Source: Lactifluus volemus (lineage: Eukaryota; Basidiomycota; Agaricomycetes; Russulales; Russulaceae). Taken from it: 64,000 bases of DNA. The position numbers and the translations under genes were made by a program. The notes beneath the pieces were generated by a model. The model was not told the origin of the DNA, did not search any database, and saw nothing but the letters and a program-made list of their open reading frames with translations. Positions 1 through 11,569 of the stretch are shown piece by piece. Every line of letters starts with the position of its first letter. The stretch's first letter is position 1. The DNA lies in the NCBI GenBank assembly GCA_022376515.1, contig WTXI01000004.1:248001-312000 (forward strand), given 5' to 3'.

Positions 1-1499
1 GATGGCCCGATACTTGGCGTTGATTAAGAAATTTGGCAAGTGCGTCCCAAGCATCTTCTCCTCCAAAATATCCAATCTCTTCAAGTTTCGGAAGGAGCTC
101 GAGTGGTGGCTCTCCATCGTCAGATTGTAAGGAAGGGAAAAGTTTGCTGGTGAGGTCATCTTTTACATGAATGGTCCTCACGTTGGCGAACGGCCTAACC
201 AGTTCACGCCATTGTCTTCGGCCGACATCGTCGGGCCATTCTGATGGTGGATAGTCCTCTTCGTGGCTGAATGCAACATGATCGACGACGGAAAGTACAG
301 GTGAAAGTGTACGAAAGAATTGGATAGTAGCCGCAACCTGCCAGTCGAGCCTGAGATGTCCGCACCTGAGCTGCAACATCAAGGGAGTGTCCGACTTCCA
401 AGGGACCGCATGTAAGGAAATGGCAAGCACACCGAAAGTTACCTGGACAGCCCTAAATGTGAGGTCCTCAGATTGGATGAACCGACAGAGGCGTGGAACC
501 GTAAGAGGAAAGTGATGAAAGAGATTGACATGAAGGGCGCGGAGGGAAGGGGCGCTGATCCAAGTAACAAGGCTTTCCAAATATGTGGCCGTACCTCGGA
601 ACAAAATCCGGCGGAGGTTAGGAAGTGTGATCATGTCTGGGGTCTGGCGTGACTGCCCTTCAACATCACGGTTGGGGGAATCAAATGTAATGGACAGCCT
701 CTCCAGCTTGGCCATAAGAGAAAGCCGAGTAAGGATATAACTTGGAGGGAAATAGGCGGATGGGGGGATATCGAGAAGCGAGAGAACGACGAGTCCCGCG
801 ACACTAGTTGTGAGTAAGGGTGATCCAATTGGAAGGAAAACCATCCACAATCTGAGACTGCGTAGATTGGGGGCCTGAAATGTGAAAGGAAGGGCCACTT
901 CGGTCTGAGAATCGATATACACGTATTCCAGAACGGGGAATCGATCATCCATAGCCGTGACGAACTTGTCCACATTTGGGAGCTTCCAAAGGTCAACGTG
1001 ATGCACGCGATCACGGTGTGAAAGTGCGATCAATATACCCGATTCATCTTTTGCTGTTATCCGGTTCCTCCAACTAGTGTAATGGATGGTGAGCGGTAGA
1101 GGTGGTGAATGCGCGAGCATATCCGCTACAGGCACACCGTTGGTGCAATAGAGATGAAGGTCGAGCCGGGATGATGATTTAAGAATAATGTTTCGCCATT
1201 GTCGACAAACATATGTCAGTTTGTACCACCAACGTTGACGGCGCCACTCGAAGTTCAACATGCCACCCTCTCCATATTGGAACGGTACTGCCAGCCGATA
1301 GAGATCGAATATATTGAGAAGCACATCATCATTGAGGATGCGTATAGGTGAGCTTGAGAGTCTTCTATTGCCGCCGAATCCTAAACTTTACGTTTGTGAA
1401 CAGATTAGAAACAGAGATCTGAATCTTACCGTGACGCCGGCCGAGCCCGGACCGTCTAATGAGGGGAGGATAGAATATGGTAGAGCAACAACCCGGCAT
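1..1499 (-). CDS. F-box-like/LRR-like family protein, copy A (3' end beyond window)
   Basis: Probable substrate-receptor subunit of an SCF-type ubiquitin ligase. Exon 1 is 1430-1499 (70 nt, ATG at 1497-1499, start MPGCCSTI). The intron is 1381-1429 (donor GTAAGA, acceptor TTTAG). Exon 2 runs from 1380 off the left edge and I read it open to base 1, about 483 residues. The N-terminus holds the family F-box-like signature: NDDVLLNIFD followed by WWYKLTYVCRQWRNII about 30 residues later. The rest is leucine-rich with the family blocks (ALSHRDRVHHV, FQAPNLR, TLPNLRR, QWRELVRPF). One codon is missing relative to sister copies in the FIQS-EDL segment, so the frame is kept. It probably ends within about 20 codons to the left of the window. 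The F-box assignment is from motif pattern; ligase function is inferred from the family. Confidence 0.8.
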
Positions 1500-2440
1500 T
1501 TTCAGGGAGGCGAGTAAAGGTGTGGATATGATTGAATAGTGTTCAGCAATGTGTAGGCCTCAGATAACGGATGCCTCATTCCTGTGGCGGTGGAGGTGTC
1601 CTTGGCCAACGACGGCGCTGACCTATATCCAGAGTTGGACGGCGCTGGCGTCTACCTTCCTCGTCATCCTCATCGTCACCGTCGTCACCTCATTATGAAC
1701 CACTTCTTCACACTTTCACGCACCCTTACATTTATATAATATGCGTGCGGCGTGCGGGTACTACAACACAGACAGGTCAACACTGGTCCACCAACGCCAC
1801 GTCACGCCGAACACTGGCACATACCGCACAAAAGCGTCACGAATATGGGACGAACTACAGCTCTGCTAGACAGCGTGCGTTGTTTCTTCTCCAAATGATA
1901 ACCAGCGAAACCCCTGTTACACAGGTGGTAATGACCGACCGACCGACTCTGATTGTTGCAGGATCGTCTGGCGCAGGCGGACCCCCCAAGTGGGCAACAT
2001 CCCCGAGAGGTCGCACGAACCAATACGATCTTGTTTCAGCCATCGTTCCGTTCTCTCATGTGGTGCCCGCACCCACGAACGCAAGCGGAGAAGGCAGGTG
2101 AATAAGCGATGGGAAATTGAGTTCCATCTCGATTCGCCTTTCCCCGAGCGTGGAGCTGCGCAAATATCCGGTCCAGAGCCAAGACAAGTTGCAATAGCAG
2201 CTGGCTAAGAGCGGACGACGGTCGCTGGCTAGCTGTGATCTCCACACATACCACAAATCATGATATATTTGTATGTATTCGTGCCTCCACATCAGTCAGA
2301 TGGATAGAGTATATGAATAGGTATACATCACGAATTCTCTTCTCACGAAGTGATATATACCCGGGGTTCACCATTCACAATGAGTCCCCCTCCCTCCCCC
2401 TTCCTTAATCCCCGTAACGACCCCTTCTTAATACAAGAAC
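1500..2440. repeat. Upstream (promoter-side) duplication block of F-box copy A
   Basis: This gene-free spacer has relatives upstream of most F-box copies (about 5577-6200, 25420-26100, 29130-29870, 39719-40141, 53574-54260, weaker at 63060-63560). Shared landmarks are a short TATA-rich string near 1730-1742, a CGCCACGTCACGCCGAACAC segment near 1793, and a sequence near 1953-1968 that looks like a 3' splice site. Small open frames inside it are not kept in frame between copies, so I do not call a gene. Confidence 0.6.
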
Positions 2441-4034
2441 TATATTCATAGACGATCGAAATGGCAGCCTGAGTGGGAGGCTGCGGTGGGACATCTAAGT
2501 GCGCGCGTGACGAGAGTCCACCGTGAGATATTAAACATGGCGGTTCAGTTGGGCTCACCTTCTATACGCGTGTGGGGCACAGGGATGACGTGCAGGATGC
2601 CAACCATAACGTATCTGTCCGCATTGTTCCATGATATGAGGATACCATGCGTGCCTGGCCCTATATCGTCGATATCGTCGGAGGCATATGCTGCAGCTCG
2701 ACTGTGCGCTTATTCGCAAACGTTGGGCAAGTTTACCGAACCCACGGTCCAGTGTTGAGCGGAGAATGTACCTCTTCCGAACTGGGAGAAAGCCTTCTGG
2801 GACCTACATAATCAGACGGACATGTATTCACAAAAGACGGAACCTACTAGACTCAGGATGTCCTTCAGTCCGGTGACGGCTTAGTGATTGCTGATATCCT
2901 CGGATTCCGTGCATCCCCGGCTTCTCCTGGGCCTTAGCCGGCGGCCGTTCTGCAGTGTTAGAATCTGAGGGAGAGAGATTTGGGTAGTTCATGTATACGC
3001 AGGTTGATGAAGGGCGACATATTGACGCGGACGGAACGAGCTGAACTGGAGCTGAACTAACCGCGTACTCGCGGGCTCCGCGGCACCCATGTGTGAACAT
3101 GACACGCTTGGTGGATATCACAAGATAGGCAGACGCCATCCTTTATCACGAAACCCAGGAAGGGGAGTAATTATTTGAGAAGCGGTCGCTAGCTGCCGGA
3201 CATCCGTGGTCAGTTGTGCTTGAGCTGGGGCTGCATCGTTCAGGGAAAAGTCCAGTAATTGTCATAGACTTCGGTGAGCTGATCGATGAGCTCTGCGCAT
3301 TTCTCGAGTCAAAATGAATGGGTGATGTTTCAAAAACTTGGACGCTATGTAGGACGGTCGCGACGGTTGGACTTTTCACTAGCAAATGAAGTTGCTCACC
3401 CCTTTGTACCCTTGTTATACATAGCCCTCCACAAGACAAGGTCAATAATACCCTGATGCTGAACATTTCACGACAGTTGCGGACCTGAGCCAATTCATCC
3501 AAAGAAAGCTCAGACTATGAGGAAAAAACGTACTATTCATGAGGGTGGCGGAAATTGCGGCAACACGTCACATTCCTAGCAACTTTAAGTTGCAGCGCAG
3601 ACGCATGTTGACAAAAATGAAGAAAAGAGGGGTGAGTGGCTTGGGTATGGGCACGAAGAGCAGAACAACTCCAGATGTCTTAGTCATACGTCACGAGATT
3701 GCAAAAAGTGGTGGGCATAAACAGTCGTAGAGCGTACGTAAATACATTGCAATGGACGCCGTGCTCGAAACGCGAATAACAGATGGCCAACATGTATGGA
3801 GAGACAAATTATACTTAAGGAATCTGAGGAAGGGTACGTGATAGTCATCAAGAAATGGAGACTAAGAGAAGCTAGTATGGGACGCTTCGTTGCGATCTCA
3901 TCAATAATTAAAATCTGGTGGTCGCCATGAACAGGAGAGTAGGCGGGTGTCACGGTGTGAGTGCGATTAAGATAAGGGAAGTTGTGTCGAGACGTACTTC
4001 GATCCACCAATTCGCGTCTAGCACCGCCCACACG
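2441..4034. repeat. Downstream duplication block between copies A and B
   Basis: This spacer lies on the 3' side of copy B. It is clearly related to 6421-7545, 14641-16137, 26451-27593 and, more weakly, 50930-52033 and 60550-61450. On the minus strand it holds open frames of about 100-118 codons (2828-3139, 3146-3502) with partial relatives in the other blocks. They lack a shared start and are interrupted by different indels. It may be a decayed small multi-exon gene carried with the F-box unit or only non-coding sequence; no family was recognised. Confidence 0.5.
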
Positions 4035-5576
4035 CTACACATACTCGGGTAGATGGAACATCGAACAATCCACCAAGCGCAGGCTAACGGGATGGCCCGA
4101 TACTTGTCTTTCATTAAGAAATTTGGTAAATACGTCCCGAGTATCGCTTCCTACAGAATATCCAATCTCCTCAAGGTTCGGAAGGAGCTCGAGTGGTGGC
4201 TCTCCATCCTCAGATGGTAAGGAATGGAAGATTCTGCTAATGAGAAGATCTTGTACATAAATGGCCTTCACGTTGGTGAACGGCCTAAGGAGTTCACGCC
4301 ACTGACTTCGCCTGACACCTTTGTGCCATACTGGTGGATCAGAGTGCTCGTCGTAGCTGAATGCGACTTGCTCGACAATAGAAAGAACGGGTGAAAGGGT
4401 ACCAAAGACTTGAACTGCAGATGCGTGGAGATATTCGCACCTGATCTGTAACATCAAGGGGTTGTCCCGCTTCCAAGGGACCACATGTAAGGTAACGACA
4501 TTCATATGGAAAGTTACCTGGACAGCCCTAATTGTGAGGGTCTCGGATGATTGGATGAACTGACAGAGGCGTGGACACCCCGTAAAGAGAAGCTGATGAA
4601 AAAGGTTGACACCAAGGATGCCGAGGGAAGGGACGCTGATCCGGGTAACAAGGCATTCCAAATATGTGGTCGTACCTCGGAATAAAAACTGGCGTAGGTT
4701 AGGAAGTGTGATCATGTCTGGGGTTTGGGGCGACTGCCAGTTAACATGACGGTTGGGGGAATCAAATGTAATGGACAGCCTCTCCAGCTTGGCCATAAGC
4801 GAAAGCAGAGTAAGTATATAACTCGGAGGATAGGCAGATACCGGGATATTGAGAAGCTCGAGGTTGATGAGTCCCGCGGCGGTAGTTGTGAGTAAGGGTG
4901 ATCCAATTGGAAGGGAAACCACCGACAGTGTGAGTTGGCGTAGATTTGGGGCTTGAAAGGTTACAGGAAGGACCACTTTCATCCAGGAATGGATATACAA
5001 GCGCTCCAGAACGGGGAATTGACCATCCATAACCGTGACGAACGTCCCCAGATTTGGAATCCGAATGTCAACGTGATGCACGCGATCGCAGTGCGAAAGT
5101 GCGAGAAATATACCCGATTCATCTTCTGCTGTTATCTCCCGACCCTTAGCGTGATGATAGATGGTGAGCGGTAAGAGTGGCGAATGTGCGAGCATGCTCG
5201 CTACAGGCACCCCAAAGGTGCAGAACAGATGAAGGTCGAGCCGGGATGGTGATTCAAGAATAATATTTCGTCATTGTTGACAAACATGTGCCAGTTTGTA
5301 CCACCAACGTTGGCGGCCCCATTTAATGTTCAATATATTCTCTTCATATTGGTCCGGTTCTTCCGAGTCCAGCCGATAGAGATCGAATATATTGAGAAGC
5401 ACATCATCGTTGAGGATACGTATAGGTGAGCCTGAGTGTCTTCTATTGCTGTCCAGTCCTAATCTTTACGTTTGTGAACAGATTAGGGCCAGAAAGATTT
5501 GGCACTGCTTACCGTGACGTCGGCCGAGCCTTCTAATGATGGGAGGATCAATTATGGTAGAGCAACAACCAGACAT
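4035..5576 (-). pseudogene. F-box-like/LRR-like copy B, nonsense codon in the F-box region
   Basis: Exon 1 is 5513-5576 (64 nt, ATG at 5574-5576); intron 5459-5512; exon 2 is 4035-5458. The sum of 1488 nt is a multiple of three, so there is no indel. Codon 84 is TGA (5271-5273 on the plus strand reads TCA) where every sister copy has TGG in the VCxQWRN motif. That is a single G-to-A change on the coding strand and truncates the protein inside the F-box region. Downstream the frame stays open for 391 codons from a GTG at 5210, but no ATG supports independent expression. The terminus SMFHLPEYV is the normal family end. Otherwise this is a full copy; the loss looks recent. Confidence 0.8.
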
Positions 5577-6420
5577 TTTCAGGGAGGCGAGTAAAGATGT
5601 GGATGTGATTGAATAGTCTACAGCGGTGTGTTGGATGACCAAGGAGGGTGCTGACCTAAATCCAGGGTTGGACGCCGGTATCCGCCTTCGTCGTTATCAT
5701 CATCGTCGCTGTCGTCACCTCATTATGAACCACTTTTTCACGCTCCTACATTTATAAAATATGCGTGCGGATACAGCGCAGACAGATCAACACCCCACCA
5801 CCTTCAAATAGTTCAAGTGCTGTCGGTCCATCAACGCCACGTCACGCCGAACACTGGCACATACCGCACAAAAACGCCACGAATATGGTACTACAGCCCT
5901 GCTAGATGGATGTTTTACAGTGTGCGTTGTTTCTTCTCCAAATGATAACCAGCAAAACCACCGTTACACACGTGGTAATGACCGACCGACTGACTCTGAT
6001 TCTTGTAGGATCATCTGGCGCATGCGGACACCGCCAAGCAGGCAACATCTCAGGATTTGGCCCGAGAGAGGTCGCACGGGTCAATACGATCGTGTTTCAG
6101 TCATCGTTCCGTACTTCCATGTGGCGCCCGCACTCACGAACGCAAGCGGAGGAGGGCGGTGAATATGTTATGGGAGATTTGTCCCTGAGCATGGAGATGC
6201 GCAAATATCTGTGATCATACATACCACAAATCGTGATATATATATATATATGTATTCGTGCTTCCACATCAGTCAGATGGGTAGAGTATATGAATAGGTA
6301 TACCCGCGGTTCATCGTTCACAATGAGTCCCCCTCCCTCCCCTTTCCTTAATCCCCGCAACGACCCCTTCTGAACCAAGAATGAACACAAGAATTATAAC
6401 CATAGAGGATTGAAATGGTA
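5577..6420. repeat. Upstream duplication block of F-box copy B
   Basis: Same block as 1500-2440, with a few deletions. The TATA-like string lies near 5750-5762 and the splice-acceptor-like string near 5998-6009. A short alternating TA run lies at about 6236-6251. No gene supported. Confidence 0.5.
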
Positions 6421-7545
6421 GCCTGAGTGGGAGTATGCATCCCGGCTACTCCAGGGCCTTAGCCGGCGGCCGTTCTGCAGTGTTAGAATCTGAGGGAGAG
6501 AGATTTGGGTAGTTCATGTATACGCGGGTGTACCAGGGCAGGTTGAAGAAAGGCGACGTATAGACGCGGCCGAAACGAGCTAAACTGGCCGCACACTCGC
6601 AGGCTCTGCGGCACCACGTGTGAACATGACACGCTCTGTGGATAGGCAGACGCCATCGAAAACCGACTGCGTGACAGCAATTATTATTGCGAAGCCCAGG
6701 AAGGGGAGTAAAGATTGAGAAGCGGTCGCTAGCCGCCGGACATCCGATGTCCGTGGTCAGTTGTGCTTGAGCTGGGGTCGCATCGTTCAGGGAAACGTCC
6801 AGCAATTGTCATAGACTTCGGTGAGCTGATCGATGAGATTTGCGCGTTTCTCGGGTCAAAAGCTCAAAAAAAAATGAATGGGTGATGTTTCGTTGGATTC
6901 GAAAACTTGGACGCTATGGAGGATGGTTGGACTTTTCACTAGCAAACGAAGGTGCCCACCCCTTTGTACCCTTGTTATACATAGCCTTCCACACGGCAAT
7001 GTCAATAATACCTATGCATGAGGGTAGCGGAGTACCGTCAGCTGATTGCGGTAACAAGTCACATTCGTAGCAGCTTCAGGTTTCGGTGCAGACGCATGTC
7101 GATAAAAATGAAGAAAGTGGTGACTGGCTTGCGCAAGGGCATGGAAGAGCAGAGATCTCCAGATGTCTTAGTCAGTACGTCACGAGATTGCACATAGCTT
7201 GATACTGTAAGTGGTAGGCATAAACAGTCATAGAGTGTACGTAAATACATCGCAAGGGACACCGTGCTCGAAACAGATGGCCAACATGTATGGAGAGACA
7301 AATTACATTTAAGGATTCTGAGGAAGGGTACGTGATAGTCCTCAAGAAGGCATATATGCATATGAAGACTAAGATGAGCTAGTTTGGGCCACTTTGTTGC
7401 GATCTCATCAATAATTAAAATCTAGTAGTCACCATGAACAGGAGAGTAGGCGGGTGTCACGGTGTGAGCGCGATTAAGATATGGGTAGTTGTGTCGAGAC
7501 GTACTTAGATCCACCAATTAACTCCATTGCTGCACCGTCCACACG
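6421..7545. repeat. Downstream duplication block on the 3' side of copy C
   Basis: Related to 2880-4034 and 14945-16137. Minus-strand open frames at 6446-6805 are broken relative to the sister blocks, so no gene is called. Confidence 0.5.
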
Positions 7546-9096
7546 CTACAGATACTCAGGTTTATCGAACATCGAACAATCCACCAAGCGCAGGCTAACA
7601 GGATGGCCCGCTACTTGTCGTTCATTGAGAAATGTGACAAATGCGTCCCGAGCATCGCCTCCTACAGAATATCCAATCTCCTCAAGGTTCGGAAGGAGCT
7701 CCAGTGGTGGCTCTCCATCGTCAGATTGTAATGAACGGTCGATTCTGCTAACGAGACCATCTTTTACATGAATGGTCTTCGCATTGGCAAACGGCCTAAG
7801 AAGTTCACGCCACTGACTTCGGTCGACATTGTCCTCCCGTGGTGATGGATAATAGTGCTCGTCGTAGCTGAGTGCAACTTGCTCGACAACAGAAAGTATA
7901 GGTGAAAGTGTACCGAAGAATTGAACTGCAGACGCTACCTGGCTGTGGAGATCGCACCAGATCTGCAACATCAAGGGATTGCCCTGCTTCCAAGGGACCG
8001 CATGTAAGGAAACGTCAAGCACACGGAAAGCTACCTGGACAGCCCTAAATGTGAGGTTCTCGGATGATTGGATGAACTGGCAGAGGCTTGGAACCATAAA
8101 GGGAGGCTGATTTAAAAGATTGACACGAAGGATGCTGAGGGAAGGGGCGCAGATCCGAGAAACAAGGCCTTCCAAATATGTGGCCGTACCTCGGAACAAA
8201 AACTGGCGTAGGTTAGGAAGTGTAGTCATGTCCGGGGTCTGGCGCGACTGCCTTTCAACACCATGGTCGGGGGTAGAGGAACGAAATGTAATGGACAGCC
8301 TCTCTAGCTGGAGCATAAGCGAAAGAAGGATAAGAATATAACTTGGGGGGGAATAGGCGGATGCCTGAATATAAAGAAACTCGAGAGTGACGAGTCCCGC
8401 GGCGGTAGTTGTGAGTACGGGTGATCCAATTGGAAGGGAAGCCATCGACAGTCTGAGATGGCGTAGATTGGGGGCTTGAAACGTGACAGGAAGGACAACT
8501 TCGGTCCGAGATTGGATATTCATGTGTTCCAGAACAGGGAATTGATCATCCATAACCTCGATGAACTTCCCCGGATTTGACATCCAAATGTCAACGTGAC
8601 GGACGCGATCACGGTGCGAAAGTGCGAGAAATATACCCGATTCATCTTCTGCTGTTATCCCCCGACTCTTAGTGTGATAATAGACGGTGAGTGGTAGAAG
8701 TGGCGAATGTGCGAGCATGTCCACTACAGGCACACCAACGGTGCAGAGCAGATGAAGGTCGAGCCGGGATGGTGATTCAAGAATAATATTTCGCCATTGT
8801 TGACAAACATGTGCCAGTTTGTACCACCAACGTTGGTGGTGCCATTTAACATTCGATATATTCTCTTGATATTGGTCCAGTTCTGCCAGCCGATACAGAT
8901 AAAATATATTGAGAAGGACGTCGATGTTGAGGATATGGATAGGCGAGTGATGTCTATTGCTGATGAGCCCTATTAATTCGCAAGTTTGTGAACAGATTAG
9001 GGAAGCAAAAATTTGGAACTGCTTACCGTGACGTCGGCCGAGCCCTCTGATGAGGGGAGGATAAGTTATGGTAGAGCAGCAGCCAGGGGTGTTCAT
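7546..9096 (-). CDS. F-box-like/LRR-like family protein, copy C (intact)
   Basis: Exon 1 is 9027-9096 (70 nt, ATG at 9094-9096, MNTPGCCSTI). The intron is 8970-9026 (57 nt, donor GTAAGC, acceptor TTAATAG). Exon 2 is 7546-8969. The spliced product is 497 residues. The intron is a multiple of three without stops, so intron retention would give 516 residues; sister copies with out-of-frame introns show that splicing is the ancestral state. F-box-like region about residues 35-100 (VLLNIFYLY ... WWYKLAHVCQQWRNII), then leucine-rich repeats with no recognisable catalytic residues. Likely an SCF adaptor recognising an unknown target. Its upstream region carries two transposons: the first lies about 90 bp from the ATG, the second about 2.5 kb away, so its expression may be altered. 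Confidence 0.85.
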   Translation of the reverse strand: MNTPGCCSTITYPPLIRGLGRRHGKQFQIFASLICSQTCELIGLISNRHHSPIHILNIDVLLNIFYLYRLAELDQYQENISNVKWHHQRWWYKLAHVCQQWRNIILESPSRLDLHLLCTVGVPVVDMLAHSPLLPLTVYYHTKSRGITAEDESGIFLALSHRDRVRHVDIWMSNPGKFIEVMDDQFPVLEHMNIQSRTEVVLPVTFQAPNLRHLRLSMASLPIGSPVLTTTAAGLVTLEFLYIQASAYSPPSYILILLSLMLQLERLSITFRSSTPDHGVERQSRQTPDMTTLPNLRQFLFRGTATYLEGLVSRICAPSLSILRVNLLNQPPFMVPSLCQFIQSSENLTFRAVQVAFRVLDVSLHAVPWKQGNPLMLQIWCDLHSQVASAVQFFGTLSPILSVVEQVALSYDEHYYPSPREDNVDRSQWRELLRPFANAKTIHVKDGLVSRIDRSLQSDDGEPPLELLPNLEEIGYSVGGDARDAFVTFLNERQVAGHPVSLRLVDCSMFDKPEYL

Positions 9097-9184
9097 GGAG
9101 GTGAGTAATGACGTGGATGTGATTGAAGAATGTACAGCAGTGTGTAGCCCTCTTGCAGTGGGACGACTGATACGGCGCTCCCTG

Positions 9185-11394
9185 CATCAGGAAAACCCTA
9201 TATGGTAAATTTAACCATATGGAGCTCATTTATGTAGCATTATGCTTCAAAGAGCATAAATTAATGGATGAAACAGATGAACAGTCTGAACAGAATTTAC
9301 AGAAATATCCATGAATGAATGAGCAACGCCCGAAGGCCCCTTTAATAGAGCTCCAAATGGTATATTTTGTATTATTCCACTAAATTAACCACAGTTTTTG
9401 TCAATGACAGTATGTTTCAGCACCATATTCAAATTGTTTCCATTATGGTCAATCATATTTAAAAAGTTAAAAAATATATATTGCAAGTACACAACAACAT
9501 CAGATAAAATACAAAAAACTATGTAATCTATTAACATGCATCCTTGCCCTACACCCATGATCCCAATTACCAACAATCCAAATCAATCCAAGACGGGGAA
9601 GCGGTGGTGGAGGTGTGGGAATTGCGGGAGGCGCGAGAGGGGCAAGGCATGCGAGAGGGGCAAGGCGTGCGGGAAGCGCGGGAGGGGCAAGGGGCACGAG
9701 AAGTGCAGACGCGGAGGCAGTGGGGCAGGATGCGGAAGTGGCACAGGAGGTGGTAGCCCAGGCGGCAGAGGCGGAGGTGGAAAGGAGGCGAAAAAAAAGT
9801 GAGAACACGTTGGGGCGGGGCAGGCAACACGACAACATACCGGGGAGAGATACAGAAAGCGTAGGCGCAGACAGGAAGTCGCGACAGAGGCAGAAGGGGC
9901 GCGGGAGGCCCAGGAGTTGCGGAGGCGGCGGCGGCGGAGACGGAAGTTGTGCAAGCAGAGGAGGCAGCGGTGATGGAGGCGGCGGCGGAGGCAGCGGTGA
10001 AGGAGGCGGCGGCGGAGGCGGCGGTGAAGGAGGCGGCGGAGGAAGCGGGAGAATAGTCAGGACAAACTAGGGCAGGGCAGGCATCATGACGACGTACCGG
10101 GGGGGAGACGCAGAAGGCGTCGGCGCTGGCAGCGTGGACCACCTGCAGTGCCAGTGCGGAGGCAGAGGCAGAGGCCAAAAAAAAAAAGAAAAAAAAAAAA
10201 AAACAAGAGGGCAAAGTGATAAACGCAGTCGCGGTGGCAAGGAGAAGGCGCGGACGGTGAGATGTGTGGCGGCATGAGCGGTGGTGGCGACAGCGAGGAC
10301 CAGACACTGAGACGACGGCGACAGAGGGGAGAGAGGGTGAGGAAGGCAGAGGCACGAAAATGATGAATACTTAAATCAACATCGTGCAAACAAGAATAAA
10401 CAACAGATGCACGTGGTTGGTGCATGGAGCGACTTAGCGAAATTTTCATGACGCTCTCCCCGAGTCCCCCCGTCTCACATTTCCATAAACGGAAAGTCTT
10501 GTATGCGCCACGTGGCACATGCATGTGTTGTTTATTCTTGTTGGCACCATGGTTGATTTTCGTGCTGCGTCCTTCTGTCTCTCTCCTCCTGTGCCTCTGC
10601 CTCTGCCTCTGCCTCTGCCTCTGCCTCTGCCTCTGCTGCGTCCTGTGCCTCCACCGCTCTCGGCTCCTCCACATCGGCGCTTACGGACTCACTGGCACTG
10701 CGGGGCTGTCCACCCTTCCCGGTATGTTGTCATGCTGCTTGCCCCGCCCCAAGTATCCTGACTCTTCTTTTGCATCTGCCTTCTGTCTCTGCCTCCTGCG
10801 CCTCCTCTTCCCCCTGTGCCGCCGCCTCCCCCACCTGCACCACCACCTTGCGCACCTCGTACGTCACCCGTCTCCTCCGCCGCTGCCTCCGCACCTCATG
10901 CGCTTCCCGTGCCTCCCGCGCCTCTCGCATCTCCTGCGCCTCCCGCATTTCCCGTGCCTCCCGCGCCTCCCGCATCTCCCGCGCCTCTCGCGCCTCCCAC
11001 GCCTCCCACGCCTCCCCCACCTCCCGCGCTTCCTGCGCTTCCTGTGCCCCCCTACCGGATCAACCCCCCCCCCCCTCTGGATCACTCCAAGTTTCTCTTG
11101 CTCACCACATTTTGCATACACTATCTAGTATGATGTATTATAATATTCCAATAAAATTTTTGGTACAAATTGTAGTGTGTGGCAAAATTAAAAAAAACTG
11201 TGTGTTTGTCATGCAATATTTCCATTTGCTTAGCACCAAAAAACACAAAAAACTGAAACTTTTTCAAACAAATAACAAGGATGTTGCAAGTAAACCAATT
11301 ATGACCAAAATACAGCAGTTTCATACATCATTTAGGTTTTTTTATACCATTTGGTTCATTTGTGCAAATTTTACCATGTAGGGTTTTCCTGATG
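9185..11394. mobile_element. Non-autonomous CATCAG-terminus DNA transposon with foldback GC-rich core
   Basis: The ends are inverted: CATCAGGAAAACCCTA at the left and its complement at the right, with similarity continuing imperfectly for about 25 bp. A TG dinucleotide flanks both sides (9183-9184, 11395-11396). Removing the element and one TG rebuilds sequence closely matching the empty paralogous site at about 25510-25525 (CTTGGGCGCTGACC), which fixes the boundaries. The outer 300-350 bp are AT-rich, with a second inverted motif (CCAAATGGTATA near 9350 and its complement near 11342). The core is very GC-rich and repetitive. No transposase is encoded. The terminus CATCAG and TG duplication match the Plavaka element at 16367-24080, suggesting mobilisation by a related enzyme (inference). 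Confidence 0.8.
9590..11060. repeat. GC-rich foldback core with nested short repeats
   Basis: The left half (about 9590-10110) is purine/G-rich; the right half (about 10560-11060) is its C-rich counterpart, so the core is a loose giant inverted repeat. The clearest arms are 10391-10416 and 10508-10540 (CAAGAATAAACAACA on one side, complement on the other). A motif containing GGCAGGCA and ACGTACCGGG recurs near 9818-9850 and 10070-10100, and inverted near 10716-10755. A hexamer CTCTGC tandem lies at 10592-10632, and units like CTCCCGCGC fill 10900-11030. Many Ala/Arg/Pro open frames on both strands arise from the composition and are not genes. Confidence 0.75.
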
Positions 11395-11569
11395 TGGGCG
11401 CTGACCGATGTCCAAATACGACGCTGGCGTCCACGTTCCCTCTCATCCGTGGGCCTGCACTGCAATGAGTCCATGGTTGGACTCAAACACGGACGATGAT
11501 GAGAATATGGCCACCGCCCTGCGCATTATAGCGTGGCAAGCAGTCGCAGCTGCCAGTGACTGGGTACTA
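11395..11569. repeat. Remaining upstream block of copy C between two transposons
   Basis: This 175-bp piece aligns with 25515-25680 upstream of copy D. Copy D lacks both insertions, so it serves as the empty-site reference. Confidence 0.7.

Noticed and set aside
1745..2101. Plus-strand frames in the F-box upstream blocks (LLQMITS-containing)
   Set aside because: Their relatives at 5906, 29492 and 53598 are shifted by indels out of frame after a few dozen codons, so they are shared DNA rather than conserved protein.
6236..6251. Alternating TA run as a microsatellite of interest
   Set aside because: Only about eight units, common in AT-rich spacers.
9536..11133. Many long Ala/Arg/Pro/Gly-rich open frames on both strands
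   Set aside because: They coincide on all strands of a GC-rich repeat, have no domain or conserved start, and lie in a non-coding transposon core.
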